Below are positions 17,612-26,167 of a stretch of 64,000 nucleotides of DNA, piece after piece. The notes beneath the pieces are model-generated. The model was not told the origin of the DNA. It did no database searches and saw only the letters and a list, made by a program, of their open reading frames with translations. How positions within the stretch are numbered: the stretch's first letter is position 1; each line of letters begins with the position of its first letter. Made by a program: the position numbers and the translations under genes. Source of the DNA: CAVVSD01 sp963837655. Lineage in GTDB: Bacteria > Actinomycetota > Thermoleophilia > Solirubrobacterales > Solirubrobacteraceae. The stretch covers positions 248,001 through 312,000 of the forward strand of contig CAWIOK010000002.1 of the NCBI GenBank assembly GCA_963837655.1, written 5' to 3'.

Positions 17612-17878
17612 ATGACCAGCAAGCGCCTCCCGCCGAGCCTGGTCCTCCTCGCCGGAGGGCTGCTGCTCGTGATCGGCATCGTGTACGCGGCCGAGCCGGC
17701 GGCGTCGCTGCCCTCGTTCTTCCCCGGGCATGTGGGGGCTGCCGATGCGGAGCACGCCCATCACCACATCAAGCACGCGATCGCGGCGTTCGCCCTCGCG
17801 GCGGCCGCGTTCGCGTATGCGTGGTTCGCCACCGGTCCCGCGGCGCGTTCCGGCGGCGTGCGGTCGCAGCCATCGTGA
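17612..17878 (+). CDS. Small two-helix membrane protein with His cluster
   Basis: 88 aa. The first helix is LVLLAGGLLLVIGIVYAAE, followed by a loop with GHVGAADAEHAHHHIKH and a second helix AIAAFALAAAAFAYAWFA. The His-rich loop at the membrane face could bind a metal. It resembles small membrane proteins of cobalt or copper loci, but no family is claimed. Its TGA overlaps the GTG of uppP, so it is translated with it. Confidence 0.6.
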   Translation: MTSKRLPPSLVLLAGGLLLVIGIVYAAEPAASLPSFFPGHVGAADAEHAHHHIKHAIAAFALAAAAFAYAWFATGPAARSGGVRSQPS

Positions 17879-18735
17879 TCAGCTATCTGCAGGCGGCGAT
17901 CCTCGGCCTGCTGCAGGGGCTCGCGGAGCCGTTCCCTGTCTCCTCGCTGGGCCACGGGGTGCTGCTCCCCCGGGTGCTGGGGTGGGACATCCATCAGGAC
18001 GACCCGTTCTTCCTGTCGTTCCTCGTCGCGACGCACCTGGCCACGGCCCTCGTGCTGCTGGGGTTCTTCTGGTCGGACTGGAAGCGGATCGTCGGCGGCC
18101 TGGTCAGGTCGCTGCGCGAGCGCGAGATCCGCGACGACGATGCCGACGCTCGGCTGGGCTGGCTCCTGGTTGCCGGGACGATCCCGGTGGGGCTCATCGG
18201 ACTGCTCGCCGAGAAGCCGCTGCGGGCGGCGTTCGCCTCGCCCGAGGCGGCCGCGATCTTCCTGGCGCTCAACGGGGTCATGCTGCTCGGGGCCGAGCGG
18301 CTGCGCAAGCGCGTCGCGTTCGAGACCGAGGTCGGCTCCGACGAGCGGCTCTCCCACCTGAGCTGGCCGAAGGCCGTCGCGGTCGGGACGTCACAGGCGA
18401 TCGGGTTGATCCCCGGGTTCTCGCGGTCCGGCGCCACGATGAGCGCGGGACTGCTCGCCGGACTCAGCAACGAGGACTCCGCTCGCTTCGCGTTCCTGCT
18501 GGCGACGCCCATCATCGGTGCCGCGGCGCTGCTGAAGGTCCCCGACCTGCTCGGGCCCGACGGCGACGGGGTGCGTGGTCCCGCGTTGGTGGGTGCCCTG
18601 TGCGCGGCGCTCACGACGTACATCGCCGTGAAGTTCCTGCTGCGCTTCTTCGAGACGAACCGCCTCACGCCGTTCGGCATCTACTGCCTTGTCGCCGGCG
18701 TCGGGCTGAGCGTCGCCTTCGCGGCGGGCGCTTGA
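17875..18735 (+). CDS. uppP: Undecaprenyl-diphosphatase (UppP/BacA family)
   Basis: 286 aa integral membrane phosphatase that turns undecaprenyl diphosphate into the monophosphate carrier for peptidoglycan and other polymers. The (E/Q)xxxE box is QGLAE in GLLQGLAEPFPVSS near residue 14, with Gln in first place, and the second box is PGFSRSGAT near 179. The GTG start overlaps the small protein upstream, and the stop overlaps the next TTG (TTGA), so the three form a tight operon. The bulk of an in-frame extension to 17539 is not part of the family. Confidence 0.9.
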   Translation: MISYLQAAILGLLQGLAEPFPVSSLGHGVLLPRVLGWDIHQDDPFFLSFLVATHLATALVLLGFFWSDWKRIVGGLVRSLREREIRDDDADARLGWLLVAGTIPVGLIGLLAEKPLRAAFASPEAAAIFLALNGVMLLGAERLRKRVAFETEVGSDERLSHLSWPKAVAVGTSQAIGLIPGFSRSGATMSAGLLAGLSNEDSARFAFLLATPIIGAAALLKVPDLLGPDGDGVRGPALVGALCAALTTYIAVKFLLRFFETNRLTPFGIYCLVAGVGLSVAFAAGA

Positions 18736-19712
18736 TCGTCGGCGTCGTCCTCGCCTGCTCGGCGTCGCTCCTCTACAACCTGGGGCTGGCGCTGCAGTCG
18801 CTCGACGCGCGTGAGGCGCCGGTCGACGAGAGCCTGCGTCCTGCGTTGCTGCTGCGCCTCGTGCGGCGGCCGCGCTGGCTGGCGGGGACGGGGCTCAACC
18901 TCCTCGGGTGGCCGCTGCAGGCGCTCGCGCTCGGGTTCGCCCCGCTCGCGGTCGTGCAGCCGTCGCTCGCGTTCGGGCTGCTCGCCCTGCTGGCGATCGG
19001 GTCACGGCTGCCGGGCGTGCGGGTCAGTCGCCGCGACGTCGCCTCGACGCTCGGCATCCTCGCGGGCGTCATCGTGCTCGCGGCGGCGGCCGGCGCGTCC
19101 TCCGAGCAGCCCGGCAGCGGACGGGAGCTGGCGATCGTGCTCGGTGCGCTCGGAGTCGCAACAGCCCTCCAGCTCGCGGTGCGGCGCAGCGCGCTCTTCG
19201 CGGTCGCCGCCGGATGCGCGCTGGCGTGGAGCGGCCTGTCGACCAAGCTCGTCGTCGACGCCGTGCATGCAAGCCGGCCGGGTGCTGCGCTCGTGTGGCT
19301 GGCCGCGACGGGTGCGGCCGCCGGGCTTGGGCTGCTCGCCGAGATGACGGCGCTCCAGCGCCAACCGCCGACGCGGGTCGCGCCGGTCGTCTTCGCGGTG
19401 CAGGTGCTCGTGCCGGTCGCGGTCGCCCCGTGGCTCGCGTCGGAGCCGCTGCGTCACCCGGTCGCCGAGATCCTGGGTATCACGGCGGTGCTGGTGGGGG
19501 CGTGCATGCTCCTGCGCTCCCCGGCGGTGCTCTCGGTGGTGGAGGGCGACGCGAGCAGTGCGGAGAGCGTGACCGGGCGCGCGGAGCTCGCGGGCCAGCG
19601 CGCGGCGAACGACCCGATCACGGCGGCGTCGCCCGCACGCGCGGTGATCACGACGACCCCGCCGGTCGACGGTGGCGGCATCGACCGCAGCGCGCGCGCG
19701 GGCACGGGCTGA
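18732..19712 (+). CDS. DMT-superfamily membrane transporter-like protein
   Basis: 326 aa with about ten hydrophobic segments in two related halves: LIVGVVLACSASLLYNLGLA at the start, SLAFGLLALLAIGSR near residue 80, and a final helix EILGITAVLVGACMLL near 250. It resembles EamA/DMT permeases; the substrate is unknown. TTG is the only start that fits the TTGA overlap with uppP. The last ~60 residues are hydrophilic, low-complexity and overlap the convergent glycosyltransferase gene by 259 bases, so the true C-terminus may be shorter. Confidence 0.72.
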   Translation: MIVGVVLACSASLLYNLGLALQSLDAREAPVDESLRPALLLRLVRRPRWLAGTGLNLLGWPLQALALGFAPLAVVQPSLAFGLLALLAIGSRLPGVRVSRRDVASTLGILAGVIVLAAAAGASSEQPGSGRELAIVLGALGVATALQLAVRRSALFAVAAGCALAWSGLSTKLVVDAVHASRPGAALVWLAATGAAAGLGLLAEMTALQRQPPTRVAPVVFAVQVLVPVAVAPWLASEPLRHPVAEILGITAVLVGACMLLRSPAVLSVVEGDASSAESVTGRAELAGQRAANDPITAASPARAVITTTPPVDGGGIDRSARAGTG

Positions 19713-21277
19713 CCGCCGACGAGGATCGCGTGCCTCGAGCGCGCGAGCACGTACTCCCCGACGCTCATGCCGCGCGACGGCTGCAGGTAGGCCTGTTCGG
19801 TGAGCAGGGACCGGGTGCGCAGCCAGTGGGCGGGCGCCGGGCTCGGTAGCTGGGCGATGACCTCGTCGCCGGCTGCCTCGATCGCCCCGAGATCGCTCGG
19901 CAGCATCGGTCCCCGGATGGCGAACGTGACGTGCACGCCGCGTGCGGACAGATGCGGTGCAAGCGACGCAGCCGCATTCGGGTCGGTGCTGACGACCATG
20001 GTCGCCACAGGCGCCCGGGTGAACACGTGCGTCACCGGCTCGGCCTCCAGCGGCCGGGCGACGAGCGACCAGGCCTCGTCCGTGCAGACGCCGACGTACA
20101 GCGACACCACGCAGAGCAGAGGCGTAAGCGACCGCTCCGCGAGCAGCCGCCACCTGGGCAACGGCCGGACCCGGCCCCGTGCCGCAGCCGTCACGACGGC
20201 CGGGTCGTCGCCTGTGATGGTCGCCACGACGGGCCCGTCCGCCAGGTGGGCCTGCAGCGCACGGCGCAGGTCGGCCGTCGTGTCGGCGACCGTCAGCAGA
20301 CCCAGTCGCTGCATCGAGGCGTTGTGGACTCGGATGTGGCCCAGCGAGCACCCGTAGGCGATCATCGGGCAGCCGCAGCTCAGCGCCTCGAGCGACGTCA
20401 CGCCGCCGGTGGAGTGCACGACGACGTCGGCGGCGCGCAGCAGCTCGTCCATCCGGTCGGTGAACCCCCAGACCTCGACCCGTGCGTCGGCCTCGAAGCG
20501 CCGCCGCACGACGCGTAACGCGATGGCGTTCTCGCCGGTGACCACGATGACCCGCTCGGCGCCCGCAGCGAGCGCCGCAGCCGTCGCGCCGCCGAGGTCG
20601 CCGACGCCCCACGCGCCTCCCGACACGGCGACCAGCTTGCCGCCGGCGGGTACTCCGAGCGCCGTCCGCGCCCCCGCCGCGTCGCGCGGGAGCAGGAAGC
20701 GCCGGGCGACGAGCGGCCGCACGATCACCGCGCTGCCTTCGCCGGCGCGGCGCTCGACACGGGGGACGGCGTCCGCGTGCATGACGAGGTGGACGTCGAT
20801 CCCCGGGTGCGACCAGATCTGGAAGTCCGCCATGTCGGTGATCGGCGCCACGACCGGGATCGCGAGCCTGCGGCGCCGGCGCATGCGTCCGAGAACGACC
20901 GTGAGCGCGGGGTGCGTCGACACGACGACGTCGGGCGCCGCGCGTGCCACCTGGCGGGTCAGCTTGCGTCGTCCGGTGACGCTGAGCGCGAAGCCCCCGA
21001 TGCCTCGCAGCGGCGCGACCTTCGAGAAGATCCGGTACATCGCCGCGAAGCTCCACGGCGCGATCCGCAGCTGGATGCGATAGCCGTCGCGGAAGATCAG
21101 CCGTGCGACGCGACCGAGGGATGCGAGCCCGTCCTCCTTCGTGACCGCGAAGCCCTGTTCGAGCAGGCCCTCGGCGAGCGCGTTGCCTGCTGCCATGTGG
21201 CCGCCGCCGACATCCGCCGTGAGGATGAGCGCTCTGGGCGCCTGCGGCGCATCCGACGGCACGCGGCGATCATGCAC
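19454..21277 (-). CDS. GT28 (MGDG-synthase-like) glycosyltransferase fused to degenerate deacetylase-like domain
   Basis: About 607 aa. Residues ~15-390 match monogalactosyldiacylglycerol-synthase-type GT28 enzymes: LTADVGGGHMAAGNALAEGL, STHPALTVVLGRM, ITDMADFQIWSHP, VSGGAWGVGDL, and the sugar-nucleotide motif VVHSTGGVTSLEALSCGCP. A hydrophobic stretch (LTPLLCVVSLYVGVC, near 435) joins a C-terminal part that follows the NodB fold pattern (HLSARGVHVTFAIRGPML, IEAAGDEVIAQL, RPVTLSALL) but has lost the Asp and His metal ligands. It probably glycosylates a membrane lipid. The start is uncertain (GTG 21277 or 21262), and the 3' end overlaps the convergent gene. Confidence 0.78.
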   Translation of the reverse strand: MHDRRVPSDAPQAPRALILTADVGGGHMAAGNALAEGLLEQGFAVTKEDGLASLGRVARLIFRDGYRIQLRIAPWSFAAMYRIFSKVAPLRGIGGFALSVTGRRKLTRQVARAAPDVVVSTHPALTVVLGRMRRRRRLAIPVVAPITDMADFQIWSHPGIDVHLVMHADAVPRVERRAGEGSAVIVRPLVARRFLLPRDAAGARTALGVPAGGKLVAVSGGAWGVGDLGGATAAALAAGAERVIVVTGENAIALRVVRRRFEADARVEVWGFTDRMDELLRAADVVVHSTGGVTSLEALSCGCPMIAYGCSLGHIRVHNASMQRLGLLTVADTTADLRRALQAHLADGPVVATITGDDPAVVTAAARGRVRPLPRWRLLAERSLTPLLCVVSLYVGVCTDEAWSLVARPLEAEPVTHVFTRAPVATMVVSTDPNAAASLAPHLSARGVHVTFAIRGPMLPSDLGAIEAAGDEVIAQLPSPAPAHWLRTRSLLTEQAYLQPSRGMSVGEYVLARSRHAILVGGQPVPARALRSMPPPSTGGVVVITARAGDAAVIGSFAARWPASSARPVTLSALLASPSTTESTAGERRSMHAPTSTAVIPRISATG

Positions 21278-21303
21278 GCCGCCGCATGAACGTAGCCTGA
21301 ACC

Positions 21304-22158
21304 TCAGAGCAACGAGCGCCTGCCCCACCATCGACCGGCACCCGCCCGTTCCGGAGCACGCGCGCTGCGCAGGAACAGGAACATCACCGAGACGATGTAG
21401 GCGACCCACACGACCGCCTGCAGGACCGTCGTCTGCGGCGACAGGCTGAACGTCCCCTTCAGCAGCGCGCCGTACCAGCTGTCCGGCGTCACCTGGGCGG
21501 AGATGTCGAACGCAAGTGCGTCCTCACCGCCCAGCACGCCGCCTTCCTGGAGGTCGTGTACGCCGTACGCGAGCACTCCGGCGGCGACGACGACCAGCGC
21601 GGCCCCCGTCAAGGTGAAGAACCGTGCGAGGTCCAGCGTGACGGAGCGGCGGTACAGCAGCCAGGCGATCACCAGCGCCGTCGCGACCCCGAGCGTGAAA
21701 CCCAGGACAGGCGAGAGGGTCGATCCCGCCGCCTGGACGGCGCTCCAGAAGAACAGCGCCGTCTCCAACCCCTCGCGGGCGACGGCCAGGAACGCGGTCG
21801 TGGCGATCGCCAGGACGCCGAGGTCGAGCGCGGCATGCAGCGACTCGGACAGATCGGCGCGCATGTTCCGGGCCGTGCGGCGCATCCAGGACACCATCCA
21901 GGTCACGAACCCGACCGCGATGATCGAGATGATCCCGCCGAACGTCTCCCGTGACGCATCCGTCCGCAGGACGTCCGCCGACGTGTAGGTCAGCAGCGCG
22001 CCGAACGCGACGCTGACCGCGACGGCAACGACGACGCCGAGCCCGACCGGAGCCAGCCGGTCGCGTCGGTCGGTCCGCACGAGGTAGGCGACGAGGATGC
22101 TCACGACGAGGGCCGCTTCCAGGCCCTCGCGCAGGCCGATGACGTAGTTCGCGAACAC
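21304..22158 (-). CDS. FTR1-family high-affinity iron permease (EfeU-like)
   Basis: 284 aa membrane iron transporter. The two REGLE signatures are present: IGLREGLEAAL at residue 8 and AVAREGLETALFF near 121, with about seven helices. The GTG at 22158 is preferred because FTR1 proteins start with a short FANYVIGLREGLE leader; a further GTG at 22170 would place the start inside the palindrome. No EfeO or EfeB partner is in the window. The palindrome at 22159-22176 abuts the start and suggests iron-dependent repression. Confidence 0.9.
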   Translation of the reverse strand: MFANYVIGLREGLEAALVVSILVAYLVRTDRRDRLAPVGLGVVVAVAVSVAFGALLTYTSADVLRTDASRETFGGIISIIAVGFVTWMVSWMRRTARNMRADLSESLHAALDLGVLAIATTAFLAVAREGLETALFFWSAVQAAGSTLSPVLGFTLGVATALVIAWLLYRRSVTLDLARFFTLTGAALVVVAAGVLAYGVHDLQEGGVLGGEDALAFDISAQVTPDSWYGALLKGTFSLSPQTTVLQAVVWVAYIVSVMFLFLRSARAPERAGAGRWWGRRSLL

Positions 22159-22176
22159 GGTTAGGCCCACCTAACC
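22159..22176. promoter_or_regulatory. Palindromic operator at iron permease start (DtxR/IdeR-like)
   Basis: GGTTAGG-CCCA-CCTAACC is a perfect 7-base inverted repeat immediately upstream of the FTR1 GTG. The TTAGG/CCTAA half-sites are those of DtxR/IdeR iron boxes, although the usual iron box has different half-site spacing, so another member of the metalloregulator family is possible. Confidence 0.6.
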
Positions 22177-22247
22177 AGTAGGTGCGACGACGCCGCCGCG
22201 CGGTCGCCTGTTCGTTCAGGCAGCTGTCATGTTGCTGGGAGCACGCT

Positions 22248-22913
22248 GTGGGCGTGCACATCCTGCTCGTCGAGCACGATCCCGCGATCGCCGCGTTCGG
22301 CCGCCGCGTTCTGCGTGCGAACGGCGCCCGCGTCACGGTGGCCTCCTCCGGTCAGGATGCGATCGAGCACCTCCGCGGCGGGCGTCGCTGGGACAGCGTG
22401 GTGCTCGCCGCTGTGCTGGCGGACGGGTCCGGCTACGCCGCGTGTCGCCGGCTGCGCGAGGAAGGGATCTGGACGACGGTCCTCGTCCTCGTCGACCCCG
22501 ACGACCCGCTGGAGCGCGCGCGAGAGAGCGGCGCCGACGGCTACCTCCGCAAGCCGTTCTCGGGCGCGCAGCTGCTCACGGCGCTGGACGACGTGTCCGA
22601 GAACGCCGGCGGCGGCGTGTCCGCCGCCGGGCTGCAGCTGCATGCGTCGCGGCGATCGGTCACCAAGCGCGACACGGAGGTGCACCTCTCGCCGACCGAG
22701 TTCGCGCTCCTCGAGCTCCTCGTCCGTCACGCCGGCGCGGTCATCGATCGCCCGCGTCTGCTCGAGCACGCCTGGAGCTACGACTACACCAACGGCTCCA
22801 ACGTCGTCGAGGTGTATCTGGGGCGGCTCCGCGAGAAGGTCGACCGGCCGTTCGGCACACAGACGATCCAGACGGTGCGCGGCCGCGGGTACCGGCTCGT
22901 CGATGAGACCTGA
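22248..22913 (+). CDS. OmpR-type regulator with pseudo-receiver (phospho-Asp replaced by Ala)
   Basis: 221 aa. The receiver keeps the acidic pair (VEHDPA) and the Lys (YLRKPF), but the strand that should end in the phosphoacceptor reads SVVLAAVLADGSG, with Ala where Asp belongs. The C-terminal winged helix is intact (HLSPTEFALLELLVRHAG and GRGYRLVDE). GGGAG precedes the GTG at 22248 by six bases. Such atypical regulators bind DNA without phosphorylation. No kinase follows; the next gene is a second regulator. It is divergent from the iron permease, 89 bases apart. Confidence 0.85.
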   Translation: MGVHILLVEHDPAIAAFGRRVLRANGARVTVASSGQDAIEHLRGGRRWDSVVLAAVLADGSGYAACRRLREEGIWTTVLVLVDPDDPLERARESGADGYLRKPFSGAQLLTALDDVSENAGGGVSAAGLQLHASRRSVTKRDTEVHLSPTEFALLELLVRHAGAVIDRPRLLEHAWSYDYTNGSNVVEVYLGRLREKVDRPFGTQTIQTVRGRGYRLVDET

Positions 22914-22939
22914 TTGCCGCTCGGACGTACGCTGATGAC

Positions 22940-23597
22940 ATGGCCGCTCGCATTCTCGTGGTCGACGACGATCCCTCCGTCCTGCGGATGCTGGTGCGGA
23001 CGCTCGGCGCCGAGGGCAACGAGGTCGAGGCCGCGGCAGACGGCGGCGCGGCGCTGCTCGCCGTCGAGCGGCGGGCACCCGACGCGGTCGTGCTCGACGT
23101 CGCGATGCCCGGCATGGACGGCCTCGCGGTCTGCCGTCGGCTCCGCGACCGTGGGCTCACTGCGCCGGTGCTCCTCCTGACGGCGCGCGACGCCGTGGCC
23201 GACCGCGTCGCGGGGTTGGAGGCAGGGGCCGACGACTACCTCGTCAAGCCGTTCGCCGTCGAGGAGCTGCTCGCCCGGCTCGCGGCGATCGCCCGGCGCG
23301 GACAGGGCTCGTCCGGCGCCATTGCCGTGGGGTCACTGCGGCTGGAATCCCTTGCGTCGCGCGGTCAGCCGCGGAGGCCTGGAGACCGAGCTCACCGACC
23401 GCGAGAGCGCTCTGCTGGAGCTGCTGATGCGCCATTCCCGCAACGTCGTGACGCGCGAGCACGCGCTCGACGAGCTGTGGGGCGCCTCGGCGGTCGAGAA
23501 CGTCGTGGACCGCTGCGTGATGAGCCTGCGTCGCAAGCTCGGCGACGCCGACCTGATCCGCACGGTGCGCGGCGTAGGGTTCGTGCTGGAGGCGTGA
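22940..23597 (+). pseudogene. OmpR-family response regulator, frameshifted
   Basis: The receiver is complete (VVDDDPS, VVLDVAMPGMDG, YLVKPF). The winged helix continues in a different frame (LETELTDRESALLELLMRHS to VRGVGFVLEA, stop 23597). The 658 nt is a multiple of three plus one. Removing one A from GGAATCC at 23344-23350 joins SLRLDPLRRAVSRGGLE smoothly, restoring a normal 219 aa regulator. Its kinase starts two bases after the stop. A consensus error is more likely than a true break because both halves are well kept. Confidence 0.85.
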
Positions 23598-23599
23598 GG

Positions 23600-25000
23600 A
23601 TGCGCTCGCTACGGCTGCGGATCGCGCTGGCCGCGGCACTGGGCGTGTTCGTGGCCGTGGCGGCGCTCGGCGCGGCCGCGGAGCACATCGTCCGCCACGA
23701 GCTGCGCGCGTCGCAGGATCGCGGCCTGCGCGGTCGGGCGGTCGACGTCGCGCGTCTCAGCGTCTCGGCGCCGGCCCTGCTGACCAGCCCGGGCGCGCTC
23801 GACGCCCCCTACGGGGGGCAGGACCTCCTCGTCGAGGTGGTCGACCGGCAGGGACGGATCGTCGCGCGATCCTCCGCGCTCGGCGGGCGGCTGCTCGGAG
23901 CAGGGCAGCCGCTGCGCGACGCGATCGTCCACGGTCGCGGCAGCTACGGCCGGACATCGCTGGCGAGCACGCCGCTGCGCGTGTTCGTCGCGCCGCTCCC
24001 GGACGCGGCGCGGCTGGCGGGCGGCGGCGCGGTCATCGTGGCGTCCTCCGAACGCGAGATCGAGAACACGGCCGACGACGTGCGCACGCTTCTGCTGCTC
24101 TGCGGCCTGGCCGCCGCGGTCGTCGGCGCCCTGGCCGCCGCGGCGCTGACCGGCCGCGGACTCGCGCCGCTGCGGCGGCTCACGGCGGCCGCCCGCGAGA
24201 TCGAGCGTGCGGGGGACCCTGCGCGCCGTCTGCCCCCGGCTCCGACCGAGGGGGAGGTCGCCGAGCTCACCGAGACCCTGAATCGGATGCTCAGCGCTCT
24301 CGAGGCGGCCCAGCGCAGCGAACGGCGGTTCCTCGCGGACGCGTCCCATGAGCTGCGCACGCCGGTCACGGCGCTGCGCGGCAACGTCGAGTACCTGGCC
24401 CGGCACGGTGCCGACCCGGACACGATCGCCGATCTGAAGGAGGACGCGGCGCGGCTCTCACGCCTGGTCGACGACCTGCTCGTCCTCGAGCGCCAGGGGC
24501 AGGTCGTTCCCGCGCGCGGTCCGGTCGCGCTCGACGAGCTCGCCCGTGCCTCGGCGGCGGACGCGGCCGGTGACGTCGAGGTGCGGATCGACGTCGGCGG
24601 TCCTGTCCTCGTGGAGGGCGATGAGGACTCACTGCGCCGAGCCGTCGACAACCTCGCGGCCAACGCCTTCGTGCACGGGCGGCCGCCGGTCAGGATCGTC
24701 GTCACGCGCGAGCGCGGCGACGTGCGGTTGGCCGTCGTCGATGCCGGCCCAGGCCTGTCGGCCGCGGACGCCGCGGCGGCGTTCGAGCGGTTCTGGCGCA
24801 GCCCGGACTCCCGGTCGCGCCCGGGCACCGGCCTCGGGCTGGCCATCGTCTCGGCTGTCGCCGCGGCCCACGGCGGGCGCGTCGAGGCCGACGGCGCCAC
24901 GTTCGCGATCGTGCTTCCTGCGCTGCCGCCGGGGGCCGAGAACGTCAGAGAACGATCAGAGACCGTGTCTAGCGTTGCGGACGTCCCGGTTCCCCGCTGA
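23600..25000 (+). CDS. Sensor histidine kinase, OmpR partner
   Basis: 466 aa. TM1 is at residues 7-28, an extracytoplasmic sensor of ~130 residues follows, TM2 is near 160-180, then HAMP and the DHp box FLADASHELRTPVTALRGN. The ATPase domain shows DNLAANAFVHG, VVDAGPGLS and GTGLGLAIVSAVAAAHGG. The start ATG follows the regulator stop with GGAG overlapping it. It pairs with the frameshifted regulator upstream and may control the exported protein and ABC genes that follow from 25012. Confidence 0.92.
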   Translation: MRSLRLRIALAAALGVFVAVAALGAAAEHIVRHELRASQDRGLRGRAVDVARLSVSAPALLTSPGALDAPYGGQDLLVEVVDRQGRIVARSSALGGRLLGAGQPLRDAIVHGRGSYGRTSLASTPLRVFVAPLPDAARLAGGGAVIVASSEREIENTADDVRTLLLLCGLAAAVVGALAAAALTGRGLAPLRRLTAAAREIERAGDPARRLPPAPTEGEVAELTETLNRMLSALEAAQRSERRFLADASHELRTPVTALRGNVEYLARHGADPDTIADLKEDAARLSRLVDDLLVLERQGQVVPARGPVALDELARASAADAAGDVEVRIDVGGPVLVEGDEDSLRRAVDNLAANAFVHGRPPVRIVVTRERGDVRLAVVDAGPGLSAADAAAAFERFWRSPDSRSRPGTGLGLAIVSAVAAAHGGRVEADGATFAIVLPALPPGAENVRERSETVSSVADVPVPR

Positions 25001-25011
25001 CGAGGCACACC

Positions 25012-26167
25012 ATGCTCCGGCGCATCCCCACCTCACGCCTGCTCGCTCTTCTCGCCACCGTGCTCGTCGTCCTCTGCGGCGGCGCCGCGATCGCCGTCGC
25101 CGCCATCGGCGGCTCGGGCAGCACGCCGCCGCCCAAGCCGCTCGCGCAGGCGGTCCACGACGCATTGGCGGCGCCGTCGGTGCAGGGCATCACCGCGCGG
25201 ATCGCGTTCACCAACCACCTCGTCGACACCGGCAGCCTCCCCGGCGGCTCGACGCCGCTGCTCACCGGCGCGAAGGGGCGGCTGTGGGCGTCGGCGGACG
25301 GACGGTTCCGGCTCGAGCTGCAGTCCGACCGCGGGTGACGCGCAGATCACCGGCGACGGCCGGACGGTCACGATCCTCGACAGCTCGCGGAACGCCGCGT
25401 ATCGGATCACGCTGCCGCAGCGCCACGACAGCACGCGCAAGGACGACCCTGCTCCCAGCGTCGGCGACATCGAGACGATGCTCACCACGATCGAGGAGAG
25501 CGCCGACGTCGGAAACGCAGCGCCGTCCAACGTCGCCGGCCGCCCCGCGTACACCGTCCGGATCTCGCCGAAGCACGACGGCGGCCTGACGAACGCCGCC
25601 GAGCTGGCGTGGGATGCCGCGACGGGGACACCGCTGCGCGCCGCGGTCTACGCGTCCGGGGACTCCAAGCCCGTGCTCGCGCTCGAGGCGACCGACATCA
25701 GCTTCGGCTCCGTGTCCGCCTCCGACCTGGCCGCCCCGCTGCCGGCGGGCGTGAAGGTGACCGACCTCAACCTGGCCGGCGGCCACGGCCCGGCGACCGC
25801 CGGTCCGCAGGTCACGGGCGTCGGGCCCGTCTCGGCCAAGGTCCCGTTCCGTCTGTCGGCGCCCGCCGAGCTGGTCGGCCTGCCGCGCCACGACGTGCGA
25901 CTCATCGACATGGACGGCACGAAGGGCGCGCTGGTCACCTACGGCGCGGGCCTCGGCGGCATCGCGGTCCTCGAGCAGCCGGCGACCGCCGCCAAGCCCG
26001 GCGACTCCGGGCTTCCGCTCCCGAAGGTGTCCATCGACGGCGCCGACGGCCAGGAGCTGGCCACCGCGCTCGGCACCGTGGTGCGCTTCCAGCGCGACGG
26101 CGTCGCCTACACGATCGTCGGGTCGGTGCCGCCCGCCGCGGCCGAGGCCGCGGCGCGGGCGCTGTGA
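25012..26167 (+). pseudogene. Exported LolA/RseB-like protein, frameshifted
   Basis: The first part has a signal peptide (LLALLATVLVVLCGGAAIAVA) and a beta-rich start ending early at 25338. The remainder (ITGDGRTVTILDSS, then LTTIEESADVG, AYTVRISPK, GVGPVSAKVPFRL, IVGSVPPAAAE) continues in another frame to a TGA at 26167. The 1156 nt is a multiple of three plus one; deleting one G from CGCGGGTGAC at 25333-25335 gives an unbroken ~384 aa protein. The sequence recalls outer-lipoprotein-carrier/RseB-like beta-sheet proteins of Gram-positives. The stop overlaps the ABC ATPase start, so it likely works with that transporter. Confidence 0.72.
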
